Positions 8,001-16,107 are shown, counted from the first letter of the stretch. The stretch: 40,875 nucleotides of DNA from Candidatus Parcubacteria bacterium (GCA_003599595.1 QZIP01000006.1:1-40875); one strand, 5' to 3'. The notes: a model not told the origin generated them from the sequence alone. Numbers and translations: made by a program.

Positions 8001-8958
8001 TTTCCGTCTAAGTCTTGTTAGCCTTCGGCGTGAATTTTGTATTGCTTTAAAGAATTTATTTAAGCCTCAGCTTAAAAAAGGAATAGTTCTTCTTTTTTTG
8101 ATCAACTTATTATTAGTGATCTTATTATTTTATTATCTAAATAAAATAGAAGAAAATAAAGTTAACAATCTAAGCATTAAAGATGTTAGGATAAATTCCC
8201 TTCCTTTCTTAAGTAGCACCCCCAAGTTTGATATTACAGCAAGATCTTATATAGTCTATGAAAAAGATTCAAGGACCATAGTTTTTTCAAAGAATGAAAA
8301 CCTAAGATTTGCTCCCGCTTCTACAGTAAAGATTATGACTGCTCTTGTTTCTCTTGAATATTATGATTTAGATGAGTATTTAAGTACACAGAATGTAAAT
8401 ATGGTTAAAGGATCAAAGATGGGAATTGTAGAAGGAGATTTAATAAAAGTGCAGAACTTATTATATGGGTTACTGCTTCCTTCAGGGAATGATGCGGCTT
8501 ATGTTTTGGCAAGTAATTATCCAGGCGGAATTAACACTTTTATAACAAAGATGAATAAAAAAGCAAAAGATCTAAAGCTTATCAATACATATTTTGTTGA
8601 TACAAGCGGTTATGAAGATGCAAATTATACAACTGCTTTTGATCTTGCACGGCTTGCTTCATACGCTCTTGAAAATAAAATGTTTCAAATAATTGTTAAA
8701 ACAAAATCAATTGGAATTTACGGTCAAAACAAGGCAAATTATTATAATCTTCAAAATTTAAATAAGCTTTTAGACATAGAAGGGATAGAAGGAGTCAAAA
8801 CAGGTTTTACAGAAGAGGCAGGAGGTGTTCTTGTCACAGCATTTGTTTATAAGGGAAAGTCCTATATCTTAACCGTTTTAAAAAGTGAAGATAGATTTTA
8901 TGATACCCAAAACCTCATCAACAAAGTCATTAAAAACATAGAGTTAATAAAATATTAG
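7993..8958 (+). CDS. dacA: D-alanyl-D-alanine carboxypeptidase (S11 family, membrane anchored)
   Basis: This is a low-molecular-weight penicillin-binding protein that trims the terminal D-Ala of peptidoglycan stem peptides outside the membrane. All three active-site motifs are present: SxxK in PASTVKIMTA, SGN in LPSGNDAA and KTG in GVKTGFTEE. A single membrane helix (GIVLLFLINLLLVILLFYYL) anchors the N-terminus. The track begins at 7867 inside aspS, but that extension translates a dispersed repeat. The ATG at 7993 (321 aa) is more plausible. It follows aspS closely and may be co-transcribed with it. Confidence 0.88.
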   Translation: MTNFRLSLVSLRREFCIALKNLFKPQLKKGIVLLFLINLLLVILLFYYLNKIEENKVNNLSIKDVRINSLPFLSSTPKFDITARSYIVYEKDSRTIVFSKNENLRFAPASTVKIMTALVSLEYYDLDEYLSTQNVNMVKGSKMGIVEGDLIKVQNLLYGLLLPSGNDAAYVLASNYPGGINTFITKMNKKAKDLKLINTYFVDTSGYEDANYTTAFDLARLASYALENKMFQIIVKTKSIGIYGQNKANYYNLQNLNKLLDIEGIEGVKTGFTEEAGGVLVTAFVYKGKSYILTVLKSEDRFYDTQNLINKVIKNIELIKY

Positions 8959-8961
8959 AAG

Positions 8962-10035
8962 CTAAGGCAATAGGCTGATGTAGGCTAGGAAGTCGTTCCC
9001 TGAGAAAACCGCGATTGGATATAAATATTCCTGATTCTCATCATTTCCAAGAAAATAACCTATATAGACATCTTTAATATCTACTTTTGTTTTTCCTTTT
9101 GGATTATAAACATATCCCTCACCTTCCTCTAAGTCCTTAAAAGCCTGTTGGGATGTTTTTATTGCATACTCTGAGAATTTATTTGTATCAGGAGTTAAAT
9201 GAGTAAAATTTGATTCAAGAATCTCAAGTCTTCTCTCTCTTTCTCCAATTATGAAATTCATATCAGAACCGGTAAAATCAGAATAATATATGTCAACATT
9301 ATTTATCGGAGCTTGTACAAGACCTATCTTGACTATTTGTGCCAAAGATTTATCTCCCACCTCAATAAAGTCTTTACTATCAAGTTTAAAATATGACAAT
9401 TTTGTTTTACTTAGATCCAAATCGTTTAAGTCACTTCCTATCGTTTTTAAAAAGTTAACCGGAATATCAGTAATTCCTTGACTTTGCAATAGTCCTTGAT
9501 TTGCAAGTAGACTCTTATTATCTAGATAGTCAGAATAAATGTTAAAATTTCTAGAAATAATATCATACTCAATCTGCCTGGTAAGGTTTTTTGATTTATC
9601 ACCCCACCTATAAACAGTATCAGAAATTTTTGTTTCTTGTTGATCAAAGCCAATATTTGTCAGACTATTCCTTGCACTTTGAAGATTAAATAATCCTGCA
9701 TCTCCCTTTTTAATCTTATATATGTTAATTCTATCGGGAAAAACCGGCAAATAACCGGAAACCGTATTAATTACAAAATCAATATTATATTCTTCTTGAT
9801 TTGGGAAATTTAAAGATGGAAGCTTTCCAAATCTTTCTTCAGGAGCTGATGGGACAGGAGGAGATATTTGTAATAGTAAATAGTTTCCAAATCTAAACAA
9901 TAAAAGCAGAAGAACTATTATTCCTAAAAAAATTGCGGAGAATTTTATTAAAAGTCTTGTTTCTTTTGTAGCTTGTGCTAAAGACAACATACCTTGAGTA
10001 TATGAAAAATTTACGCTATCATGCAAGTGGAGCAT
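8962..10035 (-). CDS. Single-pass membrane protein of unknown function
   Basis: The family was not recognised. The 357-residue product has a short cytoplasmic N-terminus, one strong hydrophobic helix (LLIKFSAIFLGIIVLLLLLF, about residues 28-47), a Pro-rich linker (PPVPSAPEERF) and a large extracytoplasmic domain rich in Asn, Asp and aromatic residues. Internal Met16 (MLSLAQA) is an alternative start. It ends 3 nt from the convergent carboxypeptidase stop. A cell-envelope role is inferred only from topology. Confidence 0.8.
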   Translation of the reverse strand: MLHLHDSVNFSYTQGMLSLAQATKETRLLIKFSAIFLGIIVLLLLLFRFGNYLLLQISPPVPSAPEERFGKLPSLNFPNQEEYNIDFVINTVSGYLPVFPDRINIYKIKKGDAGLFNLQSARNSLTNIGFDQQETKISDTVYRWGDKSKNLTRQIEYDIISRNFNIYSDYLDNKSLLANQGLLQSQGITDIPVNFLKTIGSDLNDLDLSKTKLSYFKLDSKDFIEVGDKSLAQIVKIGLVQAPINNVDIYYSDFTGSDMNFIIGERERRLEILESNFTHLTPDTNKFSEYAIKTSQQAFKDLEEGEGYVYNPKGKTKVDIKDVYIGYFLGNDENQEYLYPIAVFSGNDFLAYISLLP

Positions 10036-10060
10036 AATTTATATAATTGAATATTCTTTA

Positions 10061-10157
10061 ATTGTCATTGCGAGGAGTAAAACGACGAAGCAATCTTTTG
10101 ATCAAAGTTTTTGAGATCGCCGCGCTCTCCGTCTGACGGATCGCTCGCGATGACAAT
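10061..10157. repeat. 97-bp palindromic interspersed element (GTCATTGCGAGG family)
   Basis: The element starts ATTGTCATTGCGAGG and ends CTCGCGATGACAAT, giving terminal inverted repeats. Internal CGACGAAGCAATCT and GATCGC...GCGCTC words match a widely dispersed bacterial repeat family. It has no coding potential. It fills most of the gap between the divergent membrane protein and gltX genes. Confidence 0.75.
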
Positions 10158-10165
10158 CTAACAAG

Positions 10166-10171
10166 TATAAT
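10166..10171 (+). promoter_or_regulatory. -10 box immediately before gltX
   Basis: TATAAT ends 3 nt before the gltX ATG, directly after the palindromic element. Transcription from it would start at or just inside the first codons, so the gene may be leaderless or use an earlier promoter in the repeat. Confidence 0.4.
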
Positions 10172-10174
10172 AGT

Positions 10175-11617
10175 ATGATTGTAAATTTAGATTTAGATAA
10201 AAAGATAAATGTTAGGACAAGAGTAGCTCCTTCTCCCACAGGCTATCCACATATTGGAACAGTGTATCAGTCTTTATTTGACTATGCATTTGCCAAAAAA
10301 AATAGCGGTCAGTTTATAGTTAGGATAGAGGATACAGACAGGAAAAGATTTGTAGAAGGTGCAGAAGAAAAAATATATGAAGCTTTAGACTGGTTTAATC
10401 TAGAAGAAGATGAAAGTCCCAGAAAAGATGGATTGTACGGTCCGTACCGTCAGTCGGAAAGACTTGGGATTTATAAAAAATATGCAGAAGAACTTGTAGG
10501 AAAGGGCAATGCTTATTACTGTTTTTGTTTGCCCCAGAGGCTTGAAGAGGTCCGTAAGATTCAACAGGCAGAAAAAAAACCGTTAATGTATGACAAGTGC
10601 TGCCGCAATAGCTCTTTACTAGAAGCAAAGAAAAAAGTAGAACAAGGTGAATCTTACACAATCCGTCTCAAGGTTCCAGAGAATCAAAAAATAATTGTAA
10701 AAGATGAAATAAGAGGAGAAATTGAGTTTGAATCAAATTTAATAGATGATCAAGTTTTAATTAAGTCAGACGGTTTTCCAACTTACCACCTGGCAGTTGT
10801 TGTAGATGATCATCTCATGGAAATAACTCATCTTGTTAGGGCAGAGGAATGGATTTCTTCAAGTCCAAAACATATTCTTCTCTATGACTTTTTTGGATGG
10901 GAAAAGCCTTTATTTTTCCATACAGCAGATCTTAGAAATCCTGATAAATCCAAGCTTTCAAAAAGACATGGTCACACAAATGTTGCCTGGTATCAGGAAG
11001 AAGGATATCTTCCGGAAGCAATATTGAATTATTTAGCTCATTTAGGCTGGAGTCACCCAAAAGAAGAAGAGGTATTTAGCTTGGAAGAATTTATAGAGCT
11101 ATTTGAGTTAAAAGATCTGAGTCCAGTAGGTCCAATTTTTGATTTTGATAAATTAAATTGGATGAATGGAATTTATATAAGACAATTAACAGTTAAGGAA
11201 TTGTCTAAAAGACTTAAAGAATATAATCATAATCTCCTAAAACACCCAATAGAAAAAAACAAGGACTATGAGGATGAAGATATTTTTGAAAGAATAGTTA
11301 TTCTTTCCCAGAGCAGAATCAGTACTTTAAAAGATTTTTTTACATTAGCTCAAGTTTTCTTTGAAAACCCCAAATACATATTAGAAGATGATAAAAGATC
11401 TGTCGCAAAAGCTTTAATCACCCAGCTTAAGGAAATAAAAGATTGGAATAAGGATAATATATTTTTAGTTTTTAAAAATATAATGCAGGACTATAAAATA
11501 AGAATGCCTGTTCTTTACGGCATTGTAACGGGTCAAGAAAAAGGATTGCCTTTGCCTGAAACATTGGAAATTCTTGGAAAAGAAGAAACGGTAAAATGTC
11601 TTAAAAGTTTAGTCTAA
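10175..11617 (+). CDS. gltX: Glutamyl-tRNA synthetase
   Basis: This class I synthetase attaches Glu to tRNA-Glu, and to tRNA-Gln if nondiscriminating. The 480-residue product has the HIGH-type signature in PSPTGYPHIGT (about residues 19-29), a Cys-rich segment CFCLP...YDKCCR typical of zinc-binding GluRS, the KMSKS-type motif KLSKRHG near 259, and a helical anticodon-binding C-terminus. No GlnRS is visible, and the tRNA-Gln gene in the window may be charged by this enzyme followed by amidation. The stop overlaps the next ATG by one base (TAATG). Confidence 0.96.
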   Translation: MIVNLDLDKKINVRTRVAPSPTGYPHIGTVYQSLFDYAFAKKNSGQFIVRIEDTDRKRFVEGAEEKIYEALDWFNLEEDESPRKDGLYGPYRQSERLGIYKKYAEELVGKGNAYYCFCLPQRLEEVRKIQQAEKKPLMYDKCCRNSSLLEAKKKVEQGESYTIRLKVPENQKIIVKDEIRGEIEFESNLIDDQVLIKSDGFPTYHLAVVVDDHLMEITHLVRAEEWISSSPKHILLYDFFGWEKPLFFHTADLRNPDKSKLSKRHGHTNVAWYQEEGYLPEAILNYLAHLGWSHPKEEEVFSLEEFIELFELKDLSPVGPIFDFDKLNWMNGIYIRQLTVKELSKRLKEYNHNLLKHPIEKNKDYEDEDIFERIVILSQSRISTLKDFFTLAQVFFENPKYILEDDKRSVAKALITQLKEIKDWNKDNIFLVFKNIMQDYKIRMPVLYGIVTGQEKGLPLPETLEILGKEETVKCLKSLV

Positions 11618-12204
11618 TGACAAGATTTGCAAAATTTATATCTTATATTTTCCATCCAATAGTCTTTTTTCTCATCATGCCCTATGTTATTGTCTACAAA
11701 ATAACCGCAAACCATTTTTATGCAATAAAGTGGGAAGTATTTTCCTCTGCTTTTATATTTATGGGAATAATATTAATTTTATTTGGAAGATTAAGGGGAG
11801 CTTTCTCAGATGAGGATGTTTCAGTTAGAAATGAAAGAAATAGATTATTTTTTATTTTATATATCCTCTCTTTATCATATTTTGTTATCGCCCTTTTCTT
11901 CAAGGGAATATTTTTCCCTTTATCTATTATTGCTTTTAGTATAGTATTGGGAATTCTACTTTTTAATATTGTAAATAAATTTATAAAAGTCAGTATACAT
12001 TGTGCAATAGCTTCTGCTTTTGTAACCGCCATTGCTATTTTATTGGGAATAGAAGGGTTTTTGGCTACAATTTTTATTATTCCTTTAACTATCTGGTCTA
12101 GAATAGTCCTTAGAAAACACACAGTTAATGAAGCGGTAATTGGAGGTTTTCTTGGTATTTTAATAACCTTTTTAACATTTTTAACCGGTAAATATTTTTA
12201 CTAA
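11617..12204 (+). CDS. PAP2-family membrane phosphatase
   Basis: The 195-residue protein is almost entirely membrane helices. It keeps the core of the PAP2 (type 2 phosphatidic acid phosphatase) signature: a His in SIHCAIAS (motif 2, usually SGH), and WSRIVLRKHTVNEAVIGG (motif 3, SR...H...D with the last acid as Glu). Motif 1 is weak. The family removes phosphate from lipid phosphates such as undecaprenyl pyrophosphate. It overlaps gltX by one base and precedes a DgkA-like lipid kinase, which suggests both act on the undecaprenyl carrier. The substrate is inferred. Confidence 0.8.
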   Translation: MTRFAKFISYIFHPIVFFLIMPYVIVYKITANHFYAIKWEVFSSAFIFMGIILILFGRLRGAFSDEDVSVRNERNRLFFILYILSLSYFVIALFFKGIFFPLSIIAFSIVLGILLFNIVNKFIKVSIHCAIASAFVTAIAILLGIEGFLATIFIIPLTIWSRIVLRKHTVNEAVIGGFLGILITFLTFLTGKYFY

Positions 12205-12211
12205 AATGAGA

Positions 12212-12217
12212 TATAAT
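12212..12217 (+). promoter_or_regulatory. -10 box for leaderless dgkA-like gene
   Basis: TATAAT is followed by six nt (taatat) and the ATG at 12224. There is no room for a ribosome binding site, so the transcript would be leaderless. Confidence 0.55.
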
Positions 12218-12223
12218 TAATAT

Positions 12224-12598
12224 ATGATAAACAGTGATAAGCTTGTAAAATCTTTTGGATACGCTTTTGAAGGAATACGGTTTGCCTTTAAAAACAACCA
12301 AAATCTAAAAATAAATTTTTTGATGTCAACTGTTGTGATTGGAGCAAGTTTTTTCTTTCAGGTTAATACTTTTGAAAAAGGAATTTTAGGAGTAATGATC
12401 TTACTTCTTGCTTGCACTGAAATGATCAATACGGCAATAGAAGAGATGGTAAATTTTGTAACCCGTGAACATGCCCTAGAAGCAAAAATAGCCAAAGATG
12501 TCGCTGCAGGAATGGTTCTTTTAGTATTGATAGGATACTTAATAGTTGTAGGCCTAGTCTTCAAGCCCTACATAATCAAATTCCTAAACCTTAATTAA
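12224..12598 (+). CDS. dgkA: Diacylglycerol/undecaprenol kinase (DgkA family)
   Basis: The 124-residue integral membrane kinase phosphorylates diacylglycerol or, in Gram-positive-type enzymes, undecaprenol. The N-terminus SFGYAFEGIRFAFK and the signature CTEMINTAIEEMVNFVT (E..NTAIE..V) are clear, followed by a third helix. The length is typical of the family. It is 19 nt downstream of the PAP2 gene but has its own -10 box. The undecaprenol substrate is inferred from its neighbour. Confidence 0.93.
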   Translation: MINSDKLVKSFGYAFEGIRFAFKNNQNLKINFLMSTVVIGASFFFQVNTFEKGILGVMILLLACTEMINTAIEEMVNFVTREHALEAKIAKDVAAGMVLLVLIGYLIVVGLVFKPYIIKFLNLN

Positions 12599-12862
12599 TC
12601 AATTATTATCTCCTGTTTTAGATTGTCCAAGGGTTAATGCTAAAAGTTCTGACAGTCTTTTTACAAATTTTTTTGCATGTTCCCTGCTCATTCCAATTCT
12701 TGCCACAACCTGAAAATTCTTTTCACTGCCTATCTTTTGGCAAACATCGATTATTGTTCCATCGGTATTAACATTGATAAAAACCATATCTGTATAAAGA
12801 ATTGGGGTAGTCTGAGGATTAACATTTATCTTCAGTTGGTTATCATCTTTAGTCTTAGTCAT
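12599..12862 (-). CDS. DUF3467 family protein
   Basis: The 87-residue protein has the DUF3467 hallmark ARIGMSREHAKKFVKRLSE at its C-terminal half and the preceding segment of polar strands. The function of this family is unknown. It starts 3 nt after the stop of the tRNA-binding protein gene and is probably co-transcribed with it. It abuts the convergent dgkA stop. Confidence 0.8.
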   Translation of the reverse strand: MTKTKDDNQLKINVNPQTTPILYTDMVFINVNTDGTIIDVCQKIGSEKNFQVVARIGMSREHAKKFVKRLSELLALTLGQSKTGDNN

Positions 12863-12865
12863 GTT

Positions 12866-13189
12866 TTAAGATATTTTTTCTCCAGGTGAAACTTCCTCAT
12901 CTGGAACAATAAGTACGGGTTGGTTGTTTTGATTCTTAGCGGCAAGCAGCATTCCTTGACTTTCAAGACCCATTATTTCCCGCGGCTCAAGATTGGCAAT
13001 TATCACTATCTCTTTGTTTATTAATTGGTTTGGTTCATATTTCTTTCCAATCCCAGCAACTATTTGCCTTTTTTCATTCCCCAGATCCACGATCAATTTA
13101 ACAAGCTTATCTGAGTCTTCAACTCTTTCTGCTTCAATTATTTTTACCACTCTCAGATTTACCCTTTGAAATTCATCAAAATTTATCAT
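12866..13189 (-). CDS. tRNA-binding domain protein (MetG C-terminal/CsaA-like)
   Basis: The 107-residue protein is an OB-fold tRNA-binding domain. RVVKIIEAERVEDSDKL, the GIGKKYEP segment and the ending LEPREIMGLESQGMLLAA are characteristic of MetRS C-terminal, Arc1p and CsaA domains. It could be a trans-acting partner of a tRNA synthetase or a chaperone-like CsaA. The track starts at 13225, but the ATG at 13189 is favoured: TATAAT lies 6 nt before it, and the longer version would be translated across that promoter. Confidence 0.87.
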   Translation of the reverse strand: MINFDEFQRVNLRVVKIIEAERVEDSDKLVKLIVDLGNEKRQIVAGIGKKYEPNQLINKEIVIIANLEPREIMGLESQGMLLAAKNQNNQPVLIVPDEEVSPGEKIS

Positions 13190-13195
13190 AAAATG

Positions 13196-13201
13196 ATTAT
13201 A
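13196..13201 (-). promoter_or_regulatory. -10 box deciding the start of the tRNA-binding protein
   Basis: TATAAT on the minus strand is followed by six nt (cattttt-like spacer) and ATG at 13189. It supports the shorter start and a leaderless transcript. Confidence 0.55.
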
Positions 13202-13286
13202 TAACTTAAAGGGACTGAATCTCAATAATCTTGTTCAGATTTATTCCAGATTACACTCTTTCTTTATCCTTACATTATTTTATTTG

Positions 13287-13305
13287 TTATCTTAACTTAA
13301 GATAA
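13287..13305. promoter_or_regulatory. Perfect palindrome TTATCTTAA-c-TTAAGATAA
   Basis: Two 9-bp arms separated by one base lie between two divergent genes. The symmetry is typical of a dimeric regulator operator, but it could also be a simple hairpin. No regulator is assigned. Confidence 0.4.
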
Positions 13306-13357
13306 TAGGATGATTACGGTTTCAGAATAAGAGTATAATTAAAACTATTGAAAAGAT

Positions 13358-13363
13358 TATAAT
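13358..13363 (+). promoter_or_regulatory. -10 box for the acidic small protein
   Basis: TATAAT is followed by six nt (ctaatc) and ATG at 13370. A second TATAAT lies about 24 nt further upstream. Confidence 0.5.
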
Positions 13364-13369
13364 CTAATC

Positions 13370-13603
13370 ATGCCAAGAAAAAAAGTTATATCTCATGATA
13401 GGAAACATAGAGATGTTAAACCTCCAAATGTAAAAGGAGAAGAATCTATAAGTGGAGATATGACTACGCCAGATGCCGACGACAATGTTTTAGATAATGC
13501 CCATGAGGCGGGTCTTTATGAAGATGCGGATGAGGAGCATCCAAAAGAATTAGATTTGGGAGAAGAAATCAACAAAGATGAAAAAGATATTAGAGAAAAA
13601 TAA
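13370..13603 (+). CDS. Small, highly charged acidic hypothetical protein
   Basis: The 77-residue product has a basic N-terminus (MPRKKVISHDRKHRD) and a strongly acidic remainder (DADEEHPKELDLGEE). It has no membrane segment and looks disordered. The family was not recognised. A leaderless-type -10 box precedes the ATG. Just after the stop there is an unused-looking GGAGGTGA (about 13616), followed by a repeat tract rather than a gene. Confidence 0.65.
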   Translation: MPRKKVISHDRKHRDVKPPNVKGEESISGDMTTPDADDNVLDNAHEAGLYEDADEEHPKELDLGEEINKDEKDIREK

Positions 13604-13627
13604 AGTTTTAGGGAAGGAGGTGAAAAA

Positions 13628-13706
13628 TAGCGTTTAGTTTGAAAGCGTTAAGTTAGCGTTAAGTTGTATCAGTTAATTAAATTACTTAACTAAACGCTAG
13701 ACGCTT
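13628..13706. repeat. AGCGTTTAGTT/AAGCGTTAAG inverted repeat tract
   Basis: The words tagcgtttagttt, aagcgttaag and tagcgttaag are followed by cttaactaaacgctagacgcttaag, which is largely their reverse complement. The tract can fold into a hairpin between two small genes. It resembles in style the tract before aspS, though with different words. Confidence 0.5.
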
Positions 13707-13727
13707 AAGAACTAATCAACTAATTAT

Positions 13728-13928
13728 ATGGCTTTTGAACACACAAATGCAAAAGGGACAAAGTATTATTTAAATTCAAAGAAAGTAATATTGAGAGGTA
13801 GTGGAAGAGAACAAACTATCTATTATTTTACAAGACAACCTACTGAAAACTCTATAGATAGTGTTCCTGAAGGGTTCATGGTGGTAGAAAATCCAAGAAC
13901 AGGTCTTCCAGTACTCAAGAGAGAATAA
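13728..13928 (+). CDS. Small conserved hypothetical protein
   Basis: The 66-residue product starts MAFEHTNAKGTKYYL and ends ENPRTGLPVLKRE, a layout I associate with a small protein common in Patescibacteria (recall only). It has alternating strand-like segments (KVILRG, QTIYYFT) and no membrane helix. No function is assigned. It faces the decayed glycosylase gene, whose stop is only 3 nt away. Confidence 0.7.
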   Translation: MAFEHTNAKGTKYYLNSKKVILRGSGREQTIYYFTRQPTENSIDSVPEGFMVVENPRTGLPVLKRE

Positions 13929-13930
13929 CT

Positions 13931-14534
13931 ATTCTAGACTTTTTGATATAAATATATTGTTGTTAATATAGAACCTTAAAGGCAAATGACCTGCCTTAGT
14001 TATTCCAATCCTTGTTGAAAATATTATTTCCCGCTTGTTTCTGTTAGCTTCAGGATAGGCCTTTTTAGATAAAATATTAACGGGTCCATTAATCAAGCTT
14101 GTTCCATCTAGTTTGTTTGTAATCTTAAACGCTTCTGTAAGTTTAGCTGGACCATTGCAAAGATTATAAATATTACCAACTCATCTTCTCTTTTTCATTA
14201 GTTTGATACCATCTATTGGTTCTATAGCCCTTATCAAAACCGCCTCTCCTGGAATTGCGACAACATTAAAACAATAAAGCATACCATAAATAAAATACAC
14301 ATAAGCCGTTCCAGGCTGCTCAAACATTGATTGATTTTTTTTAGTCTTGCCTTTAAGGGAATGAGAAGCGGTGTCGTTTCTAGCCAGATAAGCCTCTGTT
14401 TCAAGTATTCTTCCAACAGTTTTCCCTTCAGATGAGTTATGAACTAAAAAACATCCCAAGAGGTCCTGGGCCACTAAGATCGTTTTTCTTTTATAAAATT
14501 TGCCTGGTAAATCATATCTTAAAGATAAAATTAA
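13931..14534 (-). pseudogene. Decayed alkyladenine (3-methyladenine) DNA glycosylase
   Basis: The frame encodes the AAG/MPG family of base-excision glycosylases: [30 protein letters not shown], the [19 protein letters not shown] core and, past a stop, NLCNGPAKLTEAF. Two lesions are visible. A TGA at 14181-14183 follows KKRR exactly where homologues usually have Gly (GGA to TGA is one change), and reading resumes in frame to TAG at 13931. No ATG, GTG or TTG lies between the upstream in-frame TAG (14537) and the FYKR motif; the first usable start is GTG at 14474. Other genes here end in TGA, so recoding is unlikely. Confidence 0.8.
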
Positions 14535-14602
14535 CTAATATTTGAACTAAATTTGTATCTTATTTATTACATATTTTTGATGAAATCTTAATATGCCCGT
14601 GC

Positions 14603-14630
14603 TTGACAGTCACCCACGATTTTGGTATAC
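14603..14630 (+). promoter_or_regulatory. Sigma70 promoter for the GH18 gene
   Basis: TTGACA, a 17-nt spacer and TATACT form a near-consensus promoter. It lies inside the 5' extension of the ORF-track frame, showing that the real start codon is downstream. Confidence 0.75.
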
Positions 14631-14745
14631 TTCACACGCTCAAATTAGCCTCAAGAATTTATTCAAAAAACTTCAGGAAATCTTACTCCTGAAAAAGATA
14701 TTATTATTTAATCATATTTTTCAAAAAGGAGTAGTGGAAATCTTA

Positions 14746-16107
14746 ATGAATATACTAAATACAGACCTAGACATAGACCGGTGTAAAAAAAATAACCTAA
14801 AAAGTTTAGCAGATAAATTTTTAGGCAGAATAAAACAAAATCCTTTTTTCTCAATAATTCAGGAAAGGCTTAACACGCCAGAAAATAAAAAGAAGCTTTT
14901 TGTTTTCGCTATTGGTTTATTTTATCTATTTTCAGCTCTATTTATGGAACCAAGTTCTTATAATAAAGCAAGCATAATTTCTCCTTTAGCCCCTTCTTTT
15001 AACAGTATTACTTCAACAGCAGTCGATGACAATAAATATGAAGTTTTTGGATTCGCGCCATATTGGAATTTCACCAAGCTTGATAATATTGATTACAGTG
15101 TTCTAACGACCCTTGCATATTTTGATATTCCCGTTGCTGCTGATGGTAACCTAATACAAGGGGATGGTTATTACGCCTTTAAAGGCGACAAGGCAACAGA
15201 ATTATTTAAAAAAGCTCATAATAACGGTACTAGAGTAGTGCTAACCATTACCCAAATGAACAATTATGACATTGAAGCATTTCTTAATAGTGATACAGCT
15301 CAGAAAAGAGCAATTGACCAAACAACGGAACTAGTTAAAAAAAGAGGAATAGATGGCGTAAATATTGACTTTGAATATACAGGTGATCCGGGACAGGAGT
15401 ATAGAAATAAGTTTAGTACTTTTGTTGCAGATTTTACAAAGAAAATGCATAAGGAAGTACCTAATTCAAAAGTTACAGTTTCAGTTTATGCATCTGCAAT
15501 TAAAGAGCCAAAGGTATACGATATTCAATCATTATCAAAAAATAGCGACGGAATATTTATGATGGCCTACGATTTTGCAACCGCAAGCTCCGACAGTGCA
15601 ATGCCAACATCCCCGCTCTATGGACATAAAGAAGGTGAGTATTGGTACGATGTTTCCTCAGCAGTAGAAGATTTTCTAAAGCATATGCCTTCTGAAAAGT
15701 TAATCCTTGGCGTTCCTTATTATGGATACAATTATCTTGTTTCAGAACCAGGAGTAAAAGCTCAAACACTTCCGTACTGGAGAGGATCAATGGTTCAGAC
15801 ATATTCAGATGTAGAAGATGGTAATTCATCAAATGCCTTATCGGGTTGGGATGATAAGGGAAAGGTTTCCTGGAAAGCATATATTGATAGTAATTCCTAT
15901 GTATGGAGAATGGCATTTGTAGACGATCAGAAATCTTTAGGAATAAAGTACGATTTTGCTAAAGATAAAAAGCTTGGTGGTATAGGTATCTGGGCATTGG
16001 GGTTTGATGAAGGAAAAAGTGAGCTCTGGGAGCTTTTGAAAGACAAATTCGGGCAGAAAACTTCAAATAATGTTGCAAGTAGGAAGGTTAATATCAAAAA
16101 TATATGA
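14746..16107 (+). CDS. Glycoside hydrolase family 18 protein, membrane anchored
   Basis: GH18 enzymes cleave N-acetylglucosamine-containing glycans by substrate-assisted catalysis; bacterial wall-associated members act on peptidoglycan or chitin. The catalytic DxxDxDxE-type motif is present as DGVNIDFE, with a TIM-barrel pattern (FGFAPYW, LTTLAYFDI, GVPYYGYNY, GGIGIWALG). A membrane anchor lies near the N-terminus (KKLFVFAIGLFYLFSALFM). I chose ATG 14746 (GTG 14734 is possible) because AAAGGAG lies just upstream and the promoter at 14603 excludes the track start. Its stop overlaps the next carboxypeptidase ATG, suggesting joint wall remodelling. Confidence 0.88.
   Translation: MNILNTDLDIDRCKKNNLKSLADKFLGRIKQNPFFSIIQERLNTPENKKKLFVFAIGLFYLFSALFMEPSSYNKASIISPLAPSFNSITSTAVDDNKYEVFGFAPYWNFTKLDNIDYSVLTTLAYFDIPVAADGNLIQGDGYYAFKGDKATELFKKAHNNGTRVVLTITQMNNYDIEAFLNSDTAQKRAIDQTTELVKKRGIDGVNIDFEYTGDPGQEYRNKFSTFVADFTKKMHKEVPNSKVTVSVYASAIKEPKVYDIQSLSKNSDGIFMMAYDFATASSDSAMPTSPLYGHKEGEYWYDVSSAVEDFLKHMPSEKLILGVPYYGYNYLVSEPGVKAQTLPYWRGSMVQTYSDVEDGNSSNALSGWDDKGKVSWKAYIDSNSYVWRMAFVDDQKSLGIKYDFAKDKKLGGIGIWALGFDEGKSELWELLKDKFGQKTSNNVASRKVNIKNI

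Noticed and set aside
14181-14183. UGA recoded as glycine in the alkyladenine glycosylase
   Set aside because: SecD, the histidine kinase, the first DegT aminotransferase and the epimerase all end at TGA with the next ATG overlapping, and no other gene shows in-frame TGA at Gly positions. A nonsense mutation is simpler, especially with the missing start.
14593-14745. N-terminal extension of the GH18 protein from the ATG at 14593
   Set aside because: It contains a near-consensus promoter (14603-14630) and lacks a ribosome binding site, while AAAGGAG supports the later start.
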